NCBI RefSeq assembly: GCF_002916655.1
Contig: NZ_PPSM01000057.1
Location: 62,001-126,000, forward strand
DNA length: 64,000 bases
DNA from: Novosphingobium sp. HII-3
GTDB taxonomy: Bacteria > Pseudomonadota > Alphaproteobacteria > Sphingomonadales > Sphingomonadaceae
Direction of reading: 5' to 3'
Shown here: one piece after another, positions 25,581 through 34,657 of the stretch
How positions within the stretch are numbered: position 1 is the stretch's first letter
Layout of the letters: the number at the start of each line of letters is the position of its first letter
The notes under the pieces: generated by a model
The model's input: only the letters and a program-made list of their open reading frames with translations
Told to the model about the DNA's origin: nothing
Databases searched by the model: none
Program-made: the position numbers and the translations under genes

Positions 25581-26881
25581 CCGCCTTCAGCCTCGGAGGC
25601 GTCCCGCACGAAATAGCTGGCCAGTTCGACATGAGTGGACCACCGGAACTGCCCGACCGGCCGCAGTTCCGCCAGACGAAAGCCGGCATCGACAAGACGC
25701 GCCGCATCGCGGGACCAGCTTGACGGATTGCAGCTCACGTAGACCACGCGGCTAACCGAGGAGGCGGCGATGCACTCGACCTGCTCACGCGCTCCCGCCC
25801 GGGGCGGATCGAGAACGACGGCTTCGAAGCGGCTCAGTTCATCAGGCTGAAGCGGGTTGCGGAACAGATCCCGGTGGGCACAGAACACCGGAAGCTGTGC
25901 CCGATCCGCGGCCGCCTTGCACGCCAGATGAGCATCCCTCGCCGCTTCTGCCGCAAGCACTCTAGTGTCCGGGCCAGCTAGAGCGAAGGCGAACGTGCCC
26001 AGCCCCGAAAACAGGTCGGCTATCGTAGCGGCACCCTGTAGCCATCCTCGTGCGGCATCGACGAGCGCCTTTTCTCCATCGGCTGTGGCCTGCAGGAACG
26101 AGCCCGGCGGAAACGGCACCTGCACATCACTCAGCGTCACTGTGACCGGTTCAGGCTCCCAGACCGTCTCGAAGCCGTAGCCGCCATCCATCGTCAAGCG
26201 GGCAAGCCGGTGTTGGCGCGCGAAGTCCAGCATGGCTTCGGTGGCGCTCAACCCCTCGGCAACAAGCCCTTTGATGCCAAGGTCGACGCCCTGATCCACC
26301 AGCGTCATTTCGATGTCGGCAGCCATACGCGGCATCGCCTGTGGCTTGGCCGGCTTGCCGCCCTTCCTCGAGCCGGACTTGCCCGCCGCGCTCTTGCCCA
26401 TCACGATCAGCAGCCTGCGAAGTGGCGCGACGAGGGCGAAGAGTTCGGCTGCGAGGACGTGGCATTCCTCCAGTTCGACGAGGCGGTGCGATCGGGCCTC
26501 CCGAAAGCCGATGACGATGCGGCCACCCGAGCTTTCCGCGCGCAGCGACGCCCGGCGACGGGAGTACGGCGGTGAGAGATGCGGCGCCGCCAGATGCTCT
26601 GCCCCCAGCTCCTGCGCCGCGGATGCATTCGCGACCCGCCCTTCGACGAAGCTCGAGAGGCTTTCCTCGTCCAGCTGCTGCAGCTGGCAGCCACCGCAAC
26701 GGCCGAAGTGGCGACACGGCGGGGTGACGTGGTGCGGCCCCCATTCCAGCGTACCGTCGGCCTGAAGCCAATCGCCCGGCGCAGCCCCCCAGGCGAAGCG
26801 CCCGGATGCGGTCACGCCATCCCCCTTGGAGGCGATGCGCAGGATTTCTTCGGGCAGAAGCTGTTCGATATCGTCGGTCAC
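25577..26881 (-). CDS. Class I SAM-dependent RNA m5U methyltransferase (RlmD/RumA family)
   Basis: Methylates C5 of uridine in RNA, most likely 23S rRNA. The 434-residue protein has an Fe-S motif near residue 55 (CRHFGRCGGCQLQQL) with a fourth Cys in ELEECHVLAA. The C-terminal methyltransferase domain has PFPPGSFLQAT, SAM motif I DLFSGLGTFAFALAGP near residue 290, motif IV VVLDPPRAG near residue 355, and the catalytic-nucleophile motif VYVSCNPSSW near residue 385. The N-terminal TRAM domain of E. coli RlmD is shortened. The start is a GTG at 26881 whose GTGA overlaps the stop of the NAD(P)HX repair gene. Which uridine is modified cannot be told. Confidence 0.87.
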   Translation of the reverse strand: MTDDIEQLLPEEILRIASKGDGVTASGRFAWGAAPGDWLQADGTLEWGPHHVTPPCRHFGRCGGCQLQQLDEESLSSFVEGRVANASAAQELGAEHLAAPHLSPPYSRRRASLRAESSGGRIVIGFREARSHRLVELEECHVLAAELFALVAPLRRLLIVMGKSAAGKSGSRKGGKPAKPQAMPRMAADIEMTLVDQGVDLGIKGLVAEGLSATEAMLDFARQHRLARLTMDGGYGFETVWEPEPVTVTLSDVQVPFPPGSFLQATADGEKALVDAARGWLQGAATIADLFSGLGTFAFALAGPDTRVLAAEAARDAHLACKAAADRAQLPVFCAHRDLFRNPLQPDELSRFEAVVLDPPRAGAREQVECIAASSVSRVVYVSCNPSSWSRDAARLVDAGFRLAELRPVGQFRWSTHVELASYFVRDASEAEGG

Positions 26882-28275
26882 AGGCAGGCCGCTAGCGCAG
26901 CGGGCACCGCCTGCGCAAGCTGTCCTGCGGTAAAGGCCGGCGGACAAAGCCGCGCTGCCTCACCGTGCAGCCAAACACCCTGGCATGCGGCTTCGAAGGC
27001 ATCCACCCCGCTTGCCACGCGGCTGGCGATGATGCCGGCAAGGACATCCCCGGTCCCTGAGGTGGAGAGCCATGAACTTGCGCGGGACGCACAGGCCAGC
27101 CTTCCCTCCGGATCCGCGACGAGAGTGTCGGGGCCCTTGGCAACCACGATCATGCCGCTTGCCAAAGCGAGAGCGCGCGCCCGCTCGGGCCTGGTCCCCA
27201 CCCCGTCGAGTCCGAACGCGCGCTCCAGAGCAACGAATTCGCCTTCGTGCGGGGTAGCTATCGTGGCGGCCTGACGTTCCGCCAGTTGCCGGCTGCCCAG
27301 CAGAACCAGGGCGTCCGCGTCGAGAACGACCGGCACCGGGTCGGCCAGAGCGATGGCCAGCCGCTCGCGAGCGGAAGCATCACGGCCGAGCCCCGGGCCC
27401 ACCAGTATCGCGGCGTTCCTGTCGTCCGTCAGCACTTCGGTTAGAGGCCCCTGCTCCACCACCACGTCCATCGGGACACTGCGCTTGCTCTCAGCGAAAA
27501 GCTTCACGTAGCCAGCGCCCGCGCCTTGGGCGCCCACGCTCGCCAGCACCGCCGCGCCCGGCATGGCGCCGCTGACGACGGCAAGAAGGCCCCGCTTGTA
27601 CTTGTGCGCGTCGGCGGCGGGCGCGCGCGCAACTGGACGGCCAATCGCGGTCGCGGCGCCCGTAACAGCGGCAAGGCCGATGCCTACCCGCTGCAAGCGC
27701 CCCATACGCGCCGCAGCGGGCATGAGGAAATGCGCAAATTTCCAGGCGCCCAGTGCGAGGGTCAGGTCGTAAGCGGGAAGCCCATCATTCAGCACCATGC
27801 CCGAATCAGCCTGTACCCCGCTCGGCAGGTCCACGGCAATGCGGCGAGGGTGGAGAGCGGCCAGATCCGCCAGGGCGCCGGCATGCTGCGGCGAGAGCGG
27901 GCGGGTCAGTCCGGTGCCGAACAGGCAATCGACAAGCACCTCTCCGTGCGGCGCCTCTGCGACGTCAAGCACAGGACCCTGGTAGCGAGCCCGGGCCTCC
28001 CTGCACGCCGCGGTGGACGGCTCCCCGCCGACCACCACCGCGACGTTGCCGCCACGTTCGCGCAGGGTCTCGGCAATCACGTAGCCATCGCCGCCGTTGT
28101 TGCCGGGCCCACACAGCACGGTCACCCGGTGCCGTGCGGCCAGCCGCCAGACCCACTCGGCCGCCCCGCGCCCGGCTGTTTGCATCAGGGAGCCGACGGT
28201 CTCGCCCGCTTCGATCAGAAGCTGCTCGGCATCACGCACCTGCTGCGCTGTCAGGATCTGGTCGCTGTGGGGCAT
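26878..28275 (-). CDS. nnrDE: Bifunctional NAD(P)HX epimerase / ADP-dependent NAD(P)HX dehydratase
   Basis: Metabolite-repair enzyme that restores NADH and NADPH from their hydrated forms. The 465-residue chain starts MPHSDQILTAQQVRDAEQLL. The YjeF-N epimerase domain (residues ~1-215) has CGPGNNGGDGYVIAETL near residue 60 and AVDLPSGVQADSG. The C-terminal ribokinase-like dehydratase domain (residues ~230-465) has AHKYKRGLLAVVSGAMPGAA, ILVGPGLGRD, IATPHEGEFVAL and the catalytic WLSTSGTGDVLAGIIAS. The ATG at 28275 gives the normal N terminus. It is coupled to the RNA methyltransferase downstream, with no obvious functional link, and lies about 100 bases after the ilvD stop. Confidence 0.94.
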   Translation of the reverse strand: MPHSDQILTAQQVRDAEQLLIEAGETVGSLMQTAGRGAAEWVWRLAARHRVTVLCGPGNNGGDGYVIAETLRERGGNVAVVVGGEPSTAACREARARYQGPVLDVAEAPHGEVLVDCLFGTGLTRPLSPQHAGALADLAALHPRRIAVDLPSGVQADSGMVLNDGLPAYDLTLALGAWKFAHFLMPAAARMGRLQRVGIGLAAVTGAATAIGRPVARAPAADAHKYKRGLLAVVSGAMPGAAVLASVGAQGAGAGYVKLFAESKRSVPMDVVVEQGPLTEVLTDDRNAAILVGPGLGRDASARERLAIALADPVPVVLDADALVLLGSRQLAERQAATIATPHEGEFVALERAFGLDGVGTRPERARALALASGMIVVAKGPDTLVADPEGRLACASRASSWLSTSGTGDVLAGIIASRVASGVDAFEAACQGVWLHGEAARLCPPAFTAGQLAQAVPAALAACL

Positions 28276-28374
28276 AGGCTTCACCGTTCGCAGGAGTGGA
28301 GGACGTCTGCGCCATCGTAGCGGCAGCACCGCTGCGAACAAGACACCCGCCCCGCCTCCGGCGAAAGGGCCGAC

Positions 28375-30231
28375 TTACCCTCGCTTGAGCTGGCTCACGT
28401 CCCGGATGGCGCCGCGCGCCGCGCTGGTCGTCATCGCGGCATAGGCCTGCAGCGCCGCCGACACCTTGCGAGGTCGCGGATGCACCGGGGACCATGCCGC
28501 ATCGCCCCGCGCTTCCTGCTGCGCACGCCGGTGGCTGAGCACCTCATCCGAAACCTTGAGGTTGATGGTCCGCCCGGGGATATCGATCTCGATGGTGTCG
28601 CCATTCTCGACCAACCCGATTTCCCCGCCCTCAGCAGCTTCGGGCGAGGCATGACCGATCGAAAGGCCGGAGGTGCCGCCTGAGAAACGCCCGTCGGTCA
28701 GCAGAGCGCAGGCCTTGCCCAGCCCCTTCGACTTCAGGTAGCTCGTGGGGTAGAGCATCTCCTGCATGCCGGGGCCGCCGCGCGGTCCTTCGTAGCGGAT
28801 GACCACGACGTCGCCCGCCGAAACCTGGCCACCAAGGATCCCGGCAACGGCCGCATCCTGCGATTCGTACACGCGTGCCGTACCGGTGAACTTCAGGATC
28901 GATTCGTCGACGCCCGCAGTCTTCACGATGCAGCCATCGCGCGCGATGTTGCCGTAGAGCACCGCCAGGCCACCGTCCTGGCTGAACGCATGCTCCTTGG
29001 AGCGGATGACGCCATTCTCGCGATCGAGATCGAGCGACTCCCAGCGCCGGGACTGGCTGAACGCCGTCTGCGTCGGCACCCCCCCGGGCGCGGCGCTGAA
29101 GAACTCCTGCACTGACGGCTCATTGGTGCGGCTGATGTCCCAGCGGTTCAGCGCATCGCCCAGCGTCCTGGAGTGCACGGTCGGCAGGTCGGTGTGCAGC
29201 AGGCCCGCACGGTCAAGCTGGCCCAGGATCGCCATGATCCCACCGGCGCGGTGAACATCCTCCATGTGAACGTCGTTCTTTGCCGGCGCCACCTTCGACA
29301 GGCATGGAACCTTCCGGCTCAGACGGTCGATGTCCGCCATGGTGAAGTCCACGCCTGCTTCGGCCGCGGCGGCCAGCAGGTGCAGCACGGTGTTGGTCGA
29401 ACCGCCCATGGCGATGTCGAGGCTCATGGCGTTCTCGAATGCCTTGAAGCTGGCGACGCTGCGCGGCAGCACGCTTTCGTCCTCCTGCTCATAGTAGCGT
29501 TGGCACAAGTCCACCGCGAGGCGACCCGCTTCCAGAAACAGGCGCTTGCGATCGGAGTGTGTAGCGAGCGTGGAGCCGTTCCCCGGCAGGGACAGGCCCA
29601 GAGCTTCAGTCAGGCAGTTCATCGAGTTCGCGGTGAACATGCCCGAACAGGAGCCGCAGGTGGGGCAGGCGGAACGCTCGATCGCCTTGACCTCCTCGTC
29701 GGTATAGCTCTCGTCCGCTGCGGCGACCATGGCATCAACGAGGTCGAGCGCCTGCTCCTTGCCCTTCAGCACGACCTTGCCGGCCTCCATCGGCCCGCCG
29801 GACACGAACACGGCGGGGATATTGAGGCGCATCGCGGCCATCAGCATTCCCGGCGTGATCTTGTCGCAGTTCGAGATGCAGACCATCGCATCCGCGCAGT
29901 GTGCGTTGACCATGTACTCGACGCTATCGGCGATGAGATCACGACTCGGCAGCGAGTAGAGCATGCCGTCGTGGCCCATGGCGATGCCATCGTCGACAGC
30001 GATGGTGTTGAATTCCTTCGCCACGCCCCCGGCCGCCTCGATTTCGCGTGCGACGAGCTGGCCCAGATCCTTGAGGTGGACGTGGCCCGGCACGAACTGA
30101 GTAAACGAATTCACCACCGCGATGATGGGCTTGCCGAAATCGGCGTCCTTCATGCCCGTCGCACGCCATAGCCCCCGCGCACCCGCCATGTTGCGGCCGT
30201 GGGTAGAAGTGCGTGAACGATAGGCAGGCAT
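28375..30231 (-). CDS. ilvD: Dihydroxy-acid dehydratase
   Basis: Fe-S enzyme that dehydrates 2,3-dihydroxy acids to 2-keto acids in isoleucine and valine synthesis. The 618-residue chain starts [20 protein letters not shown]. It has the first cluster Cys region in [16 protein letters not shown] near residue 120, the second in [20 protein letters not shown] near residue 195, and the C-terminal [20 protein letters not shown] near residue 515 with the catalytic Ser. Length and motifs match the E. coli-type enzyme. No other branched-chain amino acid gene is near; the upstream 88 bases hold a small 6-bp hairpin (30250-30266) but no evident attenuator. Confidence 0.97.
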   Translation of the reverse strand: MPAYRSRTSTHGRNMAGARGLWRATGMKDADFGKPIIAVVNSFTQFVPGHVHLKDLGQLVAREIEAAGGVAKEFNTIAVDDGIAMGHDGMLYSLPSRDLIADSVEYMVNAHCADAMVCISNCDKITPGMLMAAMRLNIPAVFVSGGPMEAGKVVLKGKEQALDLVDAMVAAADESYTDEEVKAIERSACPTCGSCSGMFTANSMNCLTEALGLSLPGNGSTLATHSDRKRLFLEAGRLAVDLCQRYYEQEDESVLPRSVASFKAFENAMSLDIAMGGSTNTVLHLLAAAAEAGVDFTMADIDRLSRKVPCLSKVAPAKNDVHMEDVHRAGGIMAILGQLDRAGLLHTDLPTVHSRTLGDALNRWDISRTNEPSVQEFFSAAPGGVPTQTAFSQSRRWESLDLDRENGVIRSKEHAFSQDGGLAVLYGNIARDGCIVKTAGVDESILKFTGTARVYESQDAAVAGILGGQVSAGDVVVIRYEGPRGGPGMQEMLYPTSYLKSKGLGKACALLTDGRFSGGTSGLSIGHASPEAAEGGEIGLVENGDTIEIDIPGRTINLKVSDEVLSHRRAQQEARGDAAWSPVHPRPRKVSAALQAYAAMTTSAARGAIRDVSQLKRG

Positions 30232-30319
30232 TTGCGGGACTCCGGAAGGTGGCGCCTCACGCGCCAGGCGAGCTGCCCCTACAGTGCATTAGGTTTCAAC
30301 ACAACGCATCATTCCGAAA

Positions 30320-31096
30320 CTATATTTCGTCCGGCGCCGTTGCGCGGTAACCCGGCGGGTCGCTCAACTGCCCTGCCACCGTCTCGCACATGGTCGCCAT
30401 CAACGCCGCCCACCGTGCCTGACCCTCCTCGTCGGAGATCAGCTCCTGGCGGATCTCGATGCTGATGTACGGGATGCCGCCCGCTTCGGCATGACGGTTC
30501 ATCGAGGCGTTGAGGAGCTTGCCCGAATAAGGTTGCTGATCTCCGACTATGAGATCGCGGCCCCGCAGCCAGTCGAGCGCCAGATGCGCCGTACGCTCGT
30601 CCTGGTTGTAAAGCACACCCACGTGCCAGGGGCGGGGGCTGTCGCAGGTGGCCAGGCCTGGCGTGAAGCTGTGCAGGGACAGAATCAACGCGGGGCGATG
30701 CTCGCGCAGCAGGGCCGCAAGGCCGTTGTGGTAGGGTCGAAAGAAGCGCTCTACCCTCGCGTTACGTGCCTCGTCGCTCAACACGTTTCCGGCGATCGCG
30801 TAGCCGTCGCTGACCTCCGGCATCATGCCAGGCGCGCCCGGCTCGCGATTGTAGTCGCAGACGAGGCGGCTCACGTTGCCGAGCCAGGCCGCCGTTCCCG
30901 GGCGGACCATGTATTCGGCAATCTGCGCCACACCGATGTCGACCGCGATATGCTGGTCCAGAAGAGCGGGATCGATCCCCAGGTCGATGTCGCGCGGCAC
31001 GCGGTTCGACGCATGATCCCCCACCACCAGTATTCCGCCCGCCCGCGGCGTGCCGAGAAGCCGGCTTGCCCTTTCGTCCAGATCAGCCTGTGCCAA
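30320..31096 (-). CDS. N-formylglutamate amidohydrolase family protein
   Basis: A 258-residue member of the N-formylglutamate amidohydrolase family (PF05013). Characteristic segments are ILVVGDHASNRVPRDIDLGI near residue 22, AVDIGVAQIAEYM, DYNREPGAPGMMPEVSDG near residue 86, RPYHNGLAALL, and ILSLHSFTP near residue 138, carrying the His and acidic residues expected at the metal site. The start is a TTG at 31096, supported by GAGGGGAGG five bases before it; no ATG is in a suitable place. No other histidine-degradation gene is nearby, so the true substrate may be a different N-acyl amino acid or small amide. Confidence 0.85.
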   Translation of the reverse strand: MAQADLDERASRLLGTPRAGGILVVGDHASNRVPRDIDLGIDPALLDQHIAVDIGVAQIAEYMVRPGTAAWLGNVSRLVCDYNREPGAPGMMPEVSDGYAIAGNVLSDEARNARVERFFRPYHNGLAALLREHRPALILSLHSFTPGLATCDSPRPWHVGVLYNQDERTAHLALDWLRGRDLIVGDQQPYSGKLLNASMNRHAEAGGIPYISIEIRQELISDEEGQARWAALMATMCETVAGQLSDPPGYRATAPDEI

Positions 31097-31156
31097 AACT
31101 GCCTCCCCTCTGCTGATAGCGCCCCCTCGGGCCGCCGCGTCGTACTGCGGGCCAGC

Positions 31157-31966
31157 TTAACGCAAGCTGCCTGTCATCTGCCACCAGCCGGGGTGCTTCT
31201 CCGCCAGCTTTTTCGCAGCGCGGTCCCGCTGCGCTTCCTCGTCGTAGAGCGCGAAGCAGGTGGCGCCTGAGCCGGACATGCGCGCCAGGAACGGGTCCGT
31301 GGATTGGAGGGCCGCCAGCACGTCCGCCACGGCCGGGCAGAGGACGATCGCCGGAGCTTCCAGATCGTTCCGCCCGCCGAGGGCAATCTCCCGCACCGAG
31401 CCGGAAGGCATCGCTCCCCTGTCGACACCGTCCCACGCCTTGAACACAGGGCCGGTGGGCACCGCCGCGCGCGGGTTTACGAGCAGCACCGGCGTGCCCG
31501 CGAGATCGCTCTGCACAGGGGCCAGTTCCGTGCCGGTGCCGGTGCCGACGCACGTCGTTGAGAGGACGCAGGCGGGCACATCGGCGCCGAGCCGGGCGGC
31601 GCGGGCCTGCCAGTCATCAGGGAGCCCGTGCGCGCGCTCCACCATGCGGAACACCGCGCCCGCATCCGCCGACCCCCCGCCCAGCCCGGCGGCTACCGGC
31701 AGGCGCTTCTCCAGGTCGACCGCCCAGCCCTTGCCATGAGGCAGGCTCGACAGCGCTTTGGCCACGATGTTGCCAAAGGGGTCTTCGATCAGGGACGCGA
31801 ACTCACCGTGAGTGACAAGGCTGTCGGCTTCGGCCGGTGATGCCGATAGCCTGTCACCCCCATCGACGAAGGCAAACAGTGTCTCGAGCTCATGATAGCC
31901 GTCATCGCGCCGACGACGGACATGCAGGGCCAGGTTGATCTTGGCGTAAGCGGTTTCGGAAAGCAT
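31157..31966 (-). CDS. ispE: 4-diphosphocytidyl-2-C-methyl-D-erythritol kinase
   Basis: GHMP kinase that phosphorylates CDP-methylerythritol in the non-mevalonate isoprenoid pathway. The 269-residue product begins MLSETAYAKINLALHVRRRR with the invariant AKINL motif. It has the ATP-binding glycine/serine-rich motif LPVAAGLGGGSADAGAVFR near residue 88 and the third GHMP motif ARMSGSGATCFALYD near residue 235. The start is the ATG at 31966; the longer frame adds Arg-rich residues foreign to the family. It lies 140 bases after ETF-QO and 60 bases before the amidohydrolase gene, all on the minus strand. Confidence 0.95.
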   Translation of the reverse strand: MLSETAYAKINLALHVRRRRDDGYHELETLFAFVDGGDRLSASPAEADSLVTHGEFASLIEDPFGNIVAKALSSLPHGKGWAVDLEKRLPVAAGLGGGSADAGAVFRMVERAHGLPDDWQARAARLGADVPACVLSTTCVGTGTGTELAPVQSDLAGTPVLLVNPRAAVPTGPVFKAWDGVDRGAMPSGSVREIALGGRNDLEAPAIVLCPAVADVLAALQSTDPFLARMSGSGATCFALYDEEAQRDRAAKKLAEKHPGWWQMTGSLR

Positions 31967-32106
31967 CGCTGCTTCATGGAGCGGCGGCAGCGGTGACGCA
32001 ATCCTTCGTCGTCGGCAACCTCTTCGCCGAAGCAGGGTGCCTAATGGCGGGAACCTCCCAATCAGCAAGGCTGACGGGAGGTTCCGGTATTCCTGACAAG
32101 GCAGGC

Positions 32107-33756
32107 TTACATGTTCGGGTAGTTAGGTCCGCCGCCGCCTTCGGGCGTGACCCATTCGATGTTCTGCTTGGGGTCCTTGATGTCGCAGGTCTTGCAGTGG
32201 ACGCAGTTCTGCGCATTGATCTGGAGCCTGGAGCCGGCGCCATCGGGATCCACGAACTCGTACACTCCCGCCGGGCAGTACCGCGCTTCCGGTCCTGCAA
32301 AGACCGGCAGGTTCACTTCCGTCGGGATCGCAGGATCCTTGAGCTTCAGGTGGACCGGCTGGTCCTCCTCGTGGTTGGTGAACGAATATGATACGCTGGT
32401 AAGACGATCGAAGCTGATTACGCCATCGGGCTTGGGATAAGCGATCGGCTTGTAAAGATCGGCACGCTGCAACTGGCTGGCATCGGTGTGGTGCTTCATC
32501 GGCTTTGCGACGCCGAAACCGAAGAGCGTGCGCAGCCACATGTCGGCGCCGGCAAGCACGGTCCCCAGCTCACCGCCCCACTTCGCCACAAGAGGCTCCG
32601 CGTTCTGCACGAGCTTCAGTTCCTTGGCGATCCAGCTGGAACGGACCGCGTCGTCGTAGTCCTGCAGCGTGTCCTGCTCGCGGCCGGCCTTGATGGCGGC
32701 GGCAATCGATTCGGCGGCGAGCATGCCGCTCTTCATGGCGGTATGCGTGCCCTTGATGCGCGGCACGTTGACGAAGCCGGCGGAGCAACCAGCAAGCACG
32801 CCGCCGGGGAACGCCAGCTGCGGCACGGACTGCCAGCCACCCTCGTTGATCACGCGCGCGCCATAGGCCACGCGCTTGCCGCCTTCGAGGATCGCACGGA
32901 TTTCCGGATGCTGCTTCCAGCGCTGGAATTCCTCGAACGGATGGATGTGCGGGTTCTTGTAGTCGAGCGCCGTTACGAAACCGAGCGCCACCTGGTTGTT
33001 CGACTGATGGTAGACGAAGCCGCCGCCCCAGGCGTCGTTTTCGCTCAGCGGCCAGCCCTGCGTGTGGATCACCCGGCCCGGGACGTGCTTGTCGGCCGGA
33101 ATGTCCCACAGTTCCTTGATGCCGAGGCCGTAGATCTGCGGCTGACAGTTGGCCTCCAGATCGTACTTCGCCTTGAGGCGCTTGGTCAGGTGCCCGCGCG
33201 CGCCTTCGCAGAAGACCGTGTACTTGCCCAACAGGTTCATGCCGGGCTGGAAGTCGCCCTTGGGGTTTCCTTCGCGATCGACACCCATGTCGCCGGTCTG
33301 GACGCCGATGACGGCGCCGTTGTCGTCGTACAGGATTTCGGCGGCGGGGAAGCCCGGGAAGATCTCGATCTCGAGCGCTTCCGCCTGCTCCGCAAGCCAA
33401 CGGCACAGGTTGCCGAGCGAACCCGTGTAGTTGCCCTTGTTGGACATGAAGGGCGGCTGGATGATGTGCGGAAGAGCGTATTTGCCCTTCTTCGTCAGAT
33501 GCCAGTGCCAGTTGTCCGTGACGGGCGTTTGCGCCAGTGGGCAGCCGTCCTCGCGCCAGGTGGGCAGCAGTTCGTCCAGCGCCTTGGGGTCGATGGTTGC
33601 GCCCGAGAGAATGTGTGCACCGATTTCGGAGCCCTTCTCCAGAACGCAGACCTGAAGGTCCGGGTCGACCTGCTTGAGCCGGATCGCCGTTGAAAGGCCG
33701 GCAGGGCCGCCCCCGACAATGACGACGTCATAAGGCATCTCTTCGCGTTCGATCAT
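32107..33756 (-). CDS. Electron transfer flavoprotein-ubiquinone oxidoreductase
   Basis: Inner-membrane-associated FAD and 4Fe-4S enzyme that passes electrons from acyl-CoA dehydrogenases, through ETF, to ubiquinone. The 549-residue chain has the FAD motif DVVIVGGGPAGLSTAIRLK near residue 10, the family segments EKGSEIGAHILSGATIDPKAL and NYTGSLGNLCRWLAEQAE, and a membrane-contacting central region. Four Fe-S Cys lie near the C terminus: CPAGVYEF, then CVHCKTCDIKDPKQNIEW. It ends in GGPNYPNM, as alphaproteobacterial and mitochondrial homologues do. It fits a genome that oxidises fatty or branched acids, consistent with the propionate cluster. No ETF subunit genes are in the window. Confidence 0.96.
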   Translation of the reverse strand: MIEREEMPYDVVIVGGGPAGLSTAIRLKQVDPDLQVCVLEKGSEIGAHILSGATIDPKALDELLPTWREDGCPLAQTPVTDNWHWHLTKKGKYALPHIIQPPFMSNKGNYTGSLGNLCRWLAEQAEALEIEIFPGFPAAEILYDDNGAVIGVQTGDMGVDREGNPKGDFQPGMNLLGKYTVFCEGARGHLTKRLKAKYDLEANCQPQIYGLGIKELWDIPADKHVPGRVIHTQGWPLSENDAWGGGFVYHQSNNQVALGFVTALDYKNPHIHPFEEFQRWKQHPEIRAILEGGKRVAYGARVINEGGWQSVPQLAFPGGVLAGCSAGFVNVPRIKGTHTAMKSGMLAAESIAAAIKAGREQDTLQDYDDAVRSSWIAKELKLVQNAEPLVAKWGGELGTVLAGADMWLRTLFGFGVAKPMKHHTDASQLQRADLYKPIAYPKPDGVISFDRLTSVSYSFTNHEEDQPVHLKLKDPAIPTEVNLPVFAGPEARYCPAGVYEFVDPDGAGSRLQINAQNCVHCKTCDIKDPKQNIEWVTPEGGGGPNYPNM

Positions 33757-33849
33757 GGGAGCCCCATAAGAGTTCTTTTTGTGTTTAGCCGTGCGATTAA
33801 AGTCGCAATTGCCTTGATTGCTCCGGCGCGGCAGGTCAAGACCCGCGCG

Positions 33850-34599
33850 ATGGATCAGCCGCCAAATCCCGATTTTCTGGACGATATCACGGGGGCACTC
33901 GATTGGTGGCGAACCGCCGGCGTCGACTGCGACTTCCTGGATGAGCCGGTTGAATGGCTCGCTGCGCCCGAAGGTGAGGAGCCCGCGCCGGTGGAACGTC
34001 GCCGTCCGCCGCCCAGACCCGACCCCGAAGCGCCGTCACCTGTCGCCCGGCTCGATCCGGGCTCCCTTCCCCAAAGTCTCGAGGCGTTCGCCAGCTGGTG
34101 GATGACCGAACCGCTACTTTGCGAGGGCGGTCCCGCAGCACGCGTCCCGCCGCAGGGGCGGCCGGGCGCGGACCTCATGGTTGTGGTGGAGGAACCGGAA
34201 GCGCAGGACATCGACACCCTGTTGAGCGGCAGTCACGGCAAGCTGCTGGACGCGATCCTCTCCGCCTTCGGGACCGACCGGCACGGCGTCTATCTGGCGA
34301 GCGCGTTGCCGCGTCACACGCCGGGCGCGGACTGGGAGGCCATGAACGAGCGGGGACTCGGTCAGGTGCTCGCTCATCACATCGGCCTCGTAGCGCCAAA
34401 GCGACTTTTCGTGCTCGGTGGCAACGTCTTGCCGCTAATCGGCCACGAATCACCGCATCGGCCTGCCATGTTGAGAACTTTCAATCATGTAGACAGACAG
34501 ATACCTCTGCTCGCCTCCTGGGCACTGCCTGCGCTGCTTACGCAGCCGCGCGCGAAGCCGGTACTCTGGAGGGCCTGGCTGGAATGGACCGCAGGCTGA
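33850..34599 (+). CDS. Uracil-DNA glycosylase-fold protein with altered catalytic motifs
   Basis: A 249-residue protein whose C-terminal two thirds (about residues 100-249) resembles family-4/5 uracil-DNA glycosylases in order of elements. GADLMVVVEEPE stands where a GExPG motif is expected, followed by LLSGSHGKLLDAIL, GVYLASALPRHTPG, PKRLFVLGGNVLPLI, and a C-terminal TFNHVDRQIP ... QPRAKPVLWRAWLEW. The usual HPS motif is replaced by NHV, and the Fe-S Cys are missing (only one Cys in this part), so normal glycosylase activity is doubtful. Residues ~50-75 are Pro/Arg-rich linker. The ATG at 33850 is chosen; an upstream GTG at 33781 is possible. It is followed at 59 bases by the lytic transglycosylase gene. 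Confidence 0.65.
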   Translation: MDQPPNPDFLDDITGALDWWRTAGVDCDFLDEPVEWLAAPEGEEPAPVERRRPPPRPDPEAPSPVARLDPGSLPQSLEAFASWWMTEPLLCEGGPAARVPPQGRPGADLMVVVEEPEAQDIDTLLSGSHGKLLDAILSAFGTDRHGVYLASALPRHTPGADWEAMNERGLGQVLAHHIGLVAPKRLFVLGGNVLPLIGHESPHRPAMLRTFNHVDRQIPLLASWALPALLTQPRAKPVLWRAWLEWTAG

Positions 34600-34657
34600 C
34601 AGGCGCGACGGTCCATCCGCAGGACAGCAGGATCGCACATTATTGCGGGGATGCGAC

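Noticed and set aside
32488..33693. 400-codon plus-strand open frame
   Set aside because: It is antisense to ETF-ubiquinone oxidoreductase, which carries all cofactor motifs.
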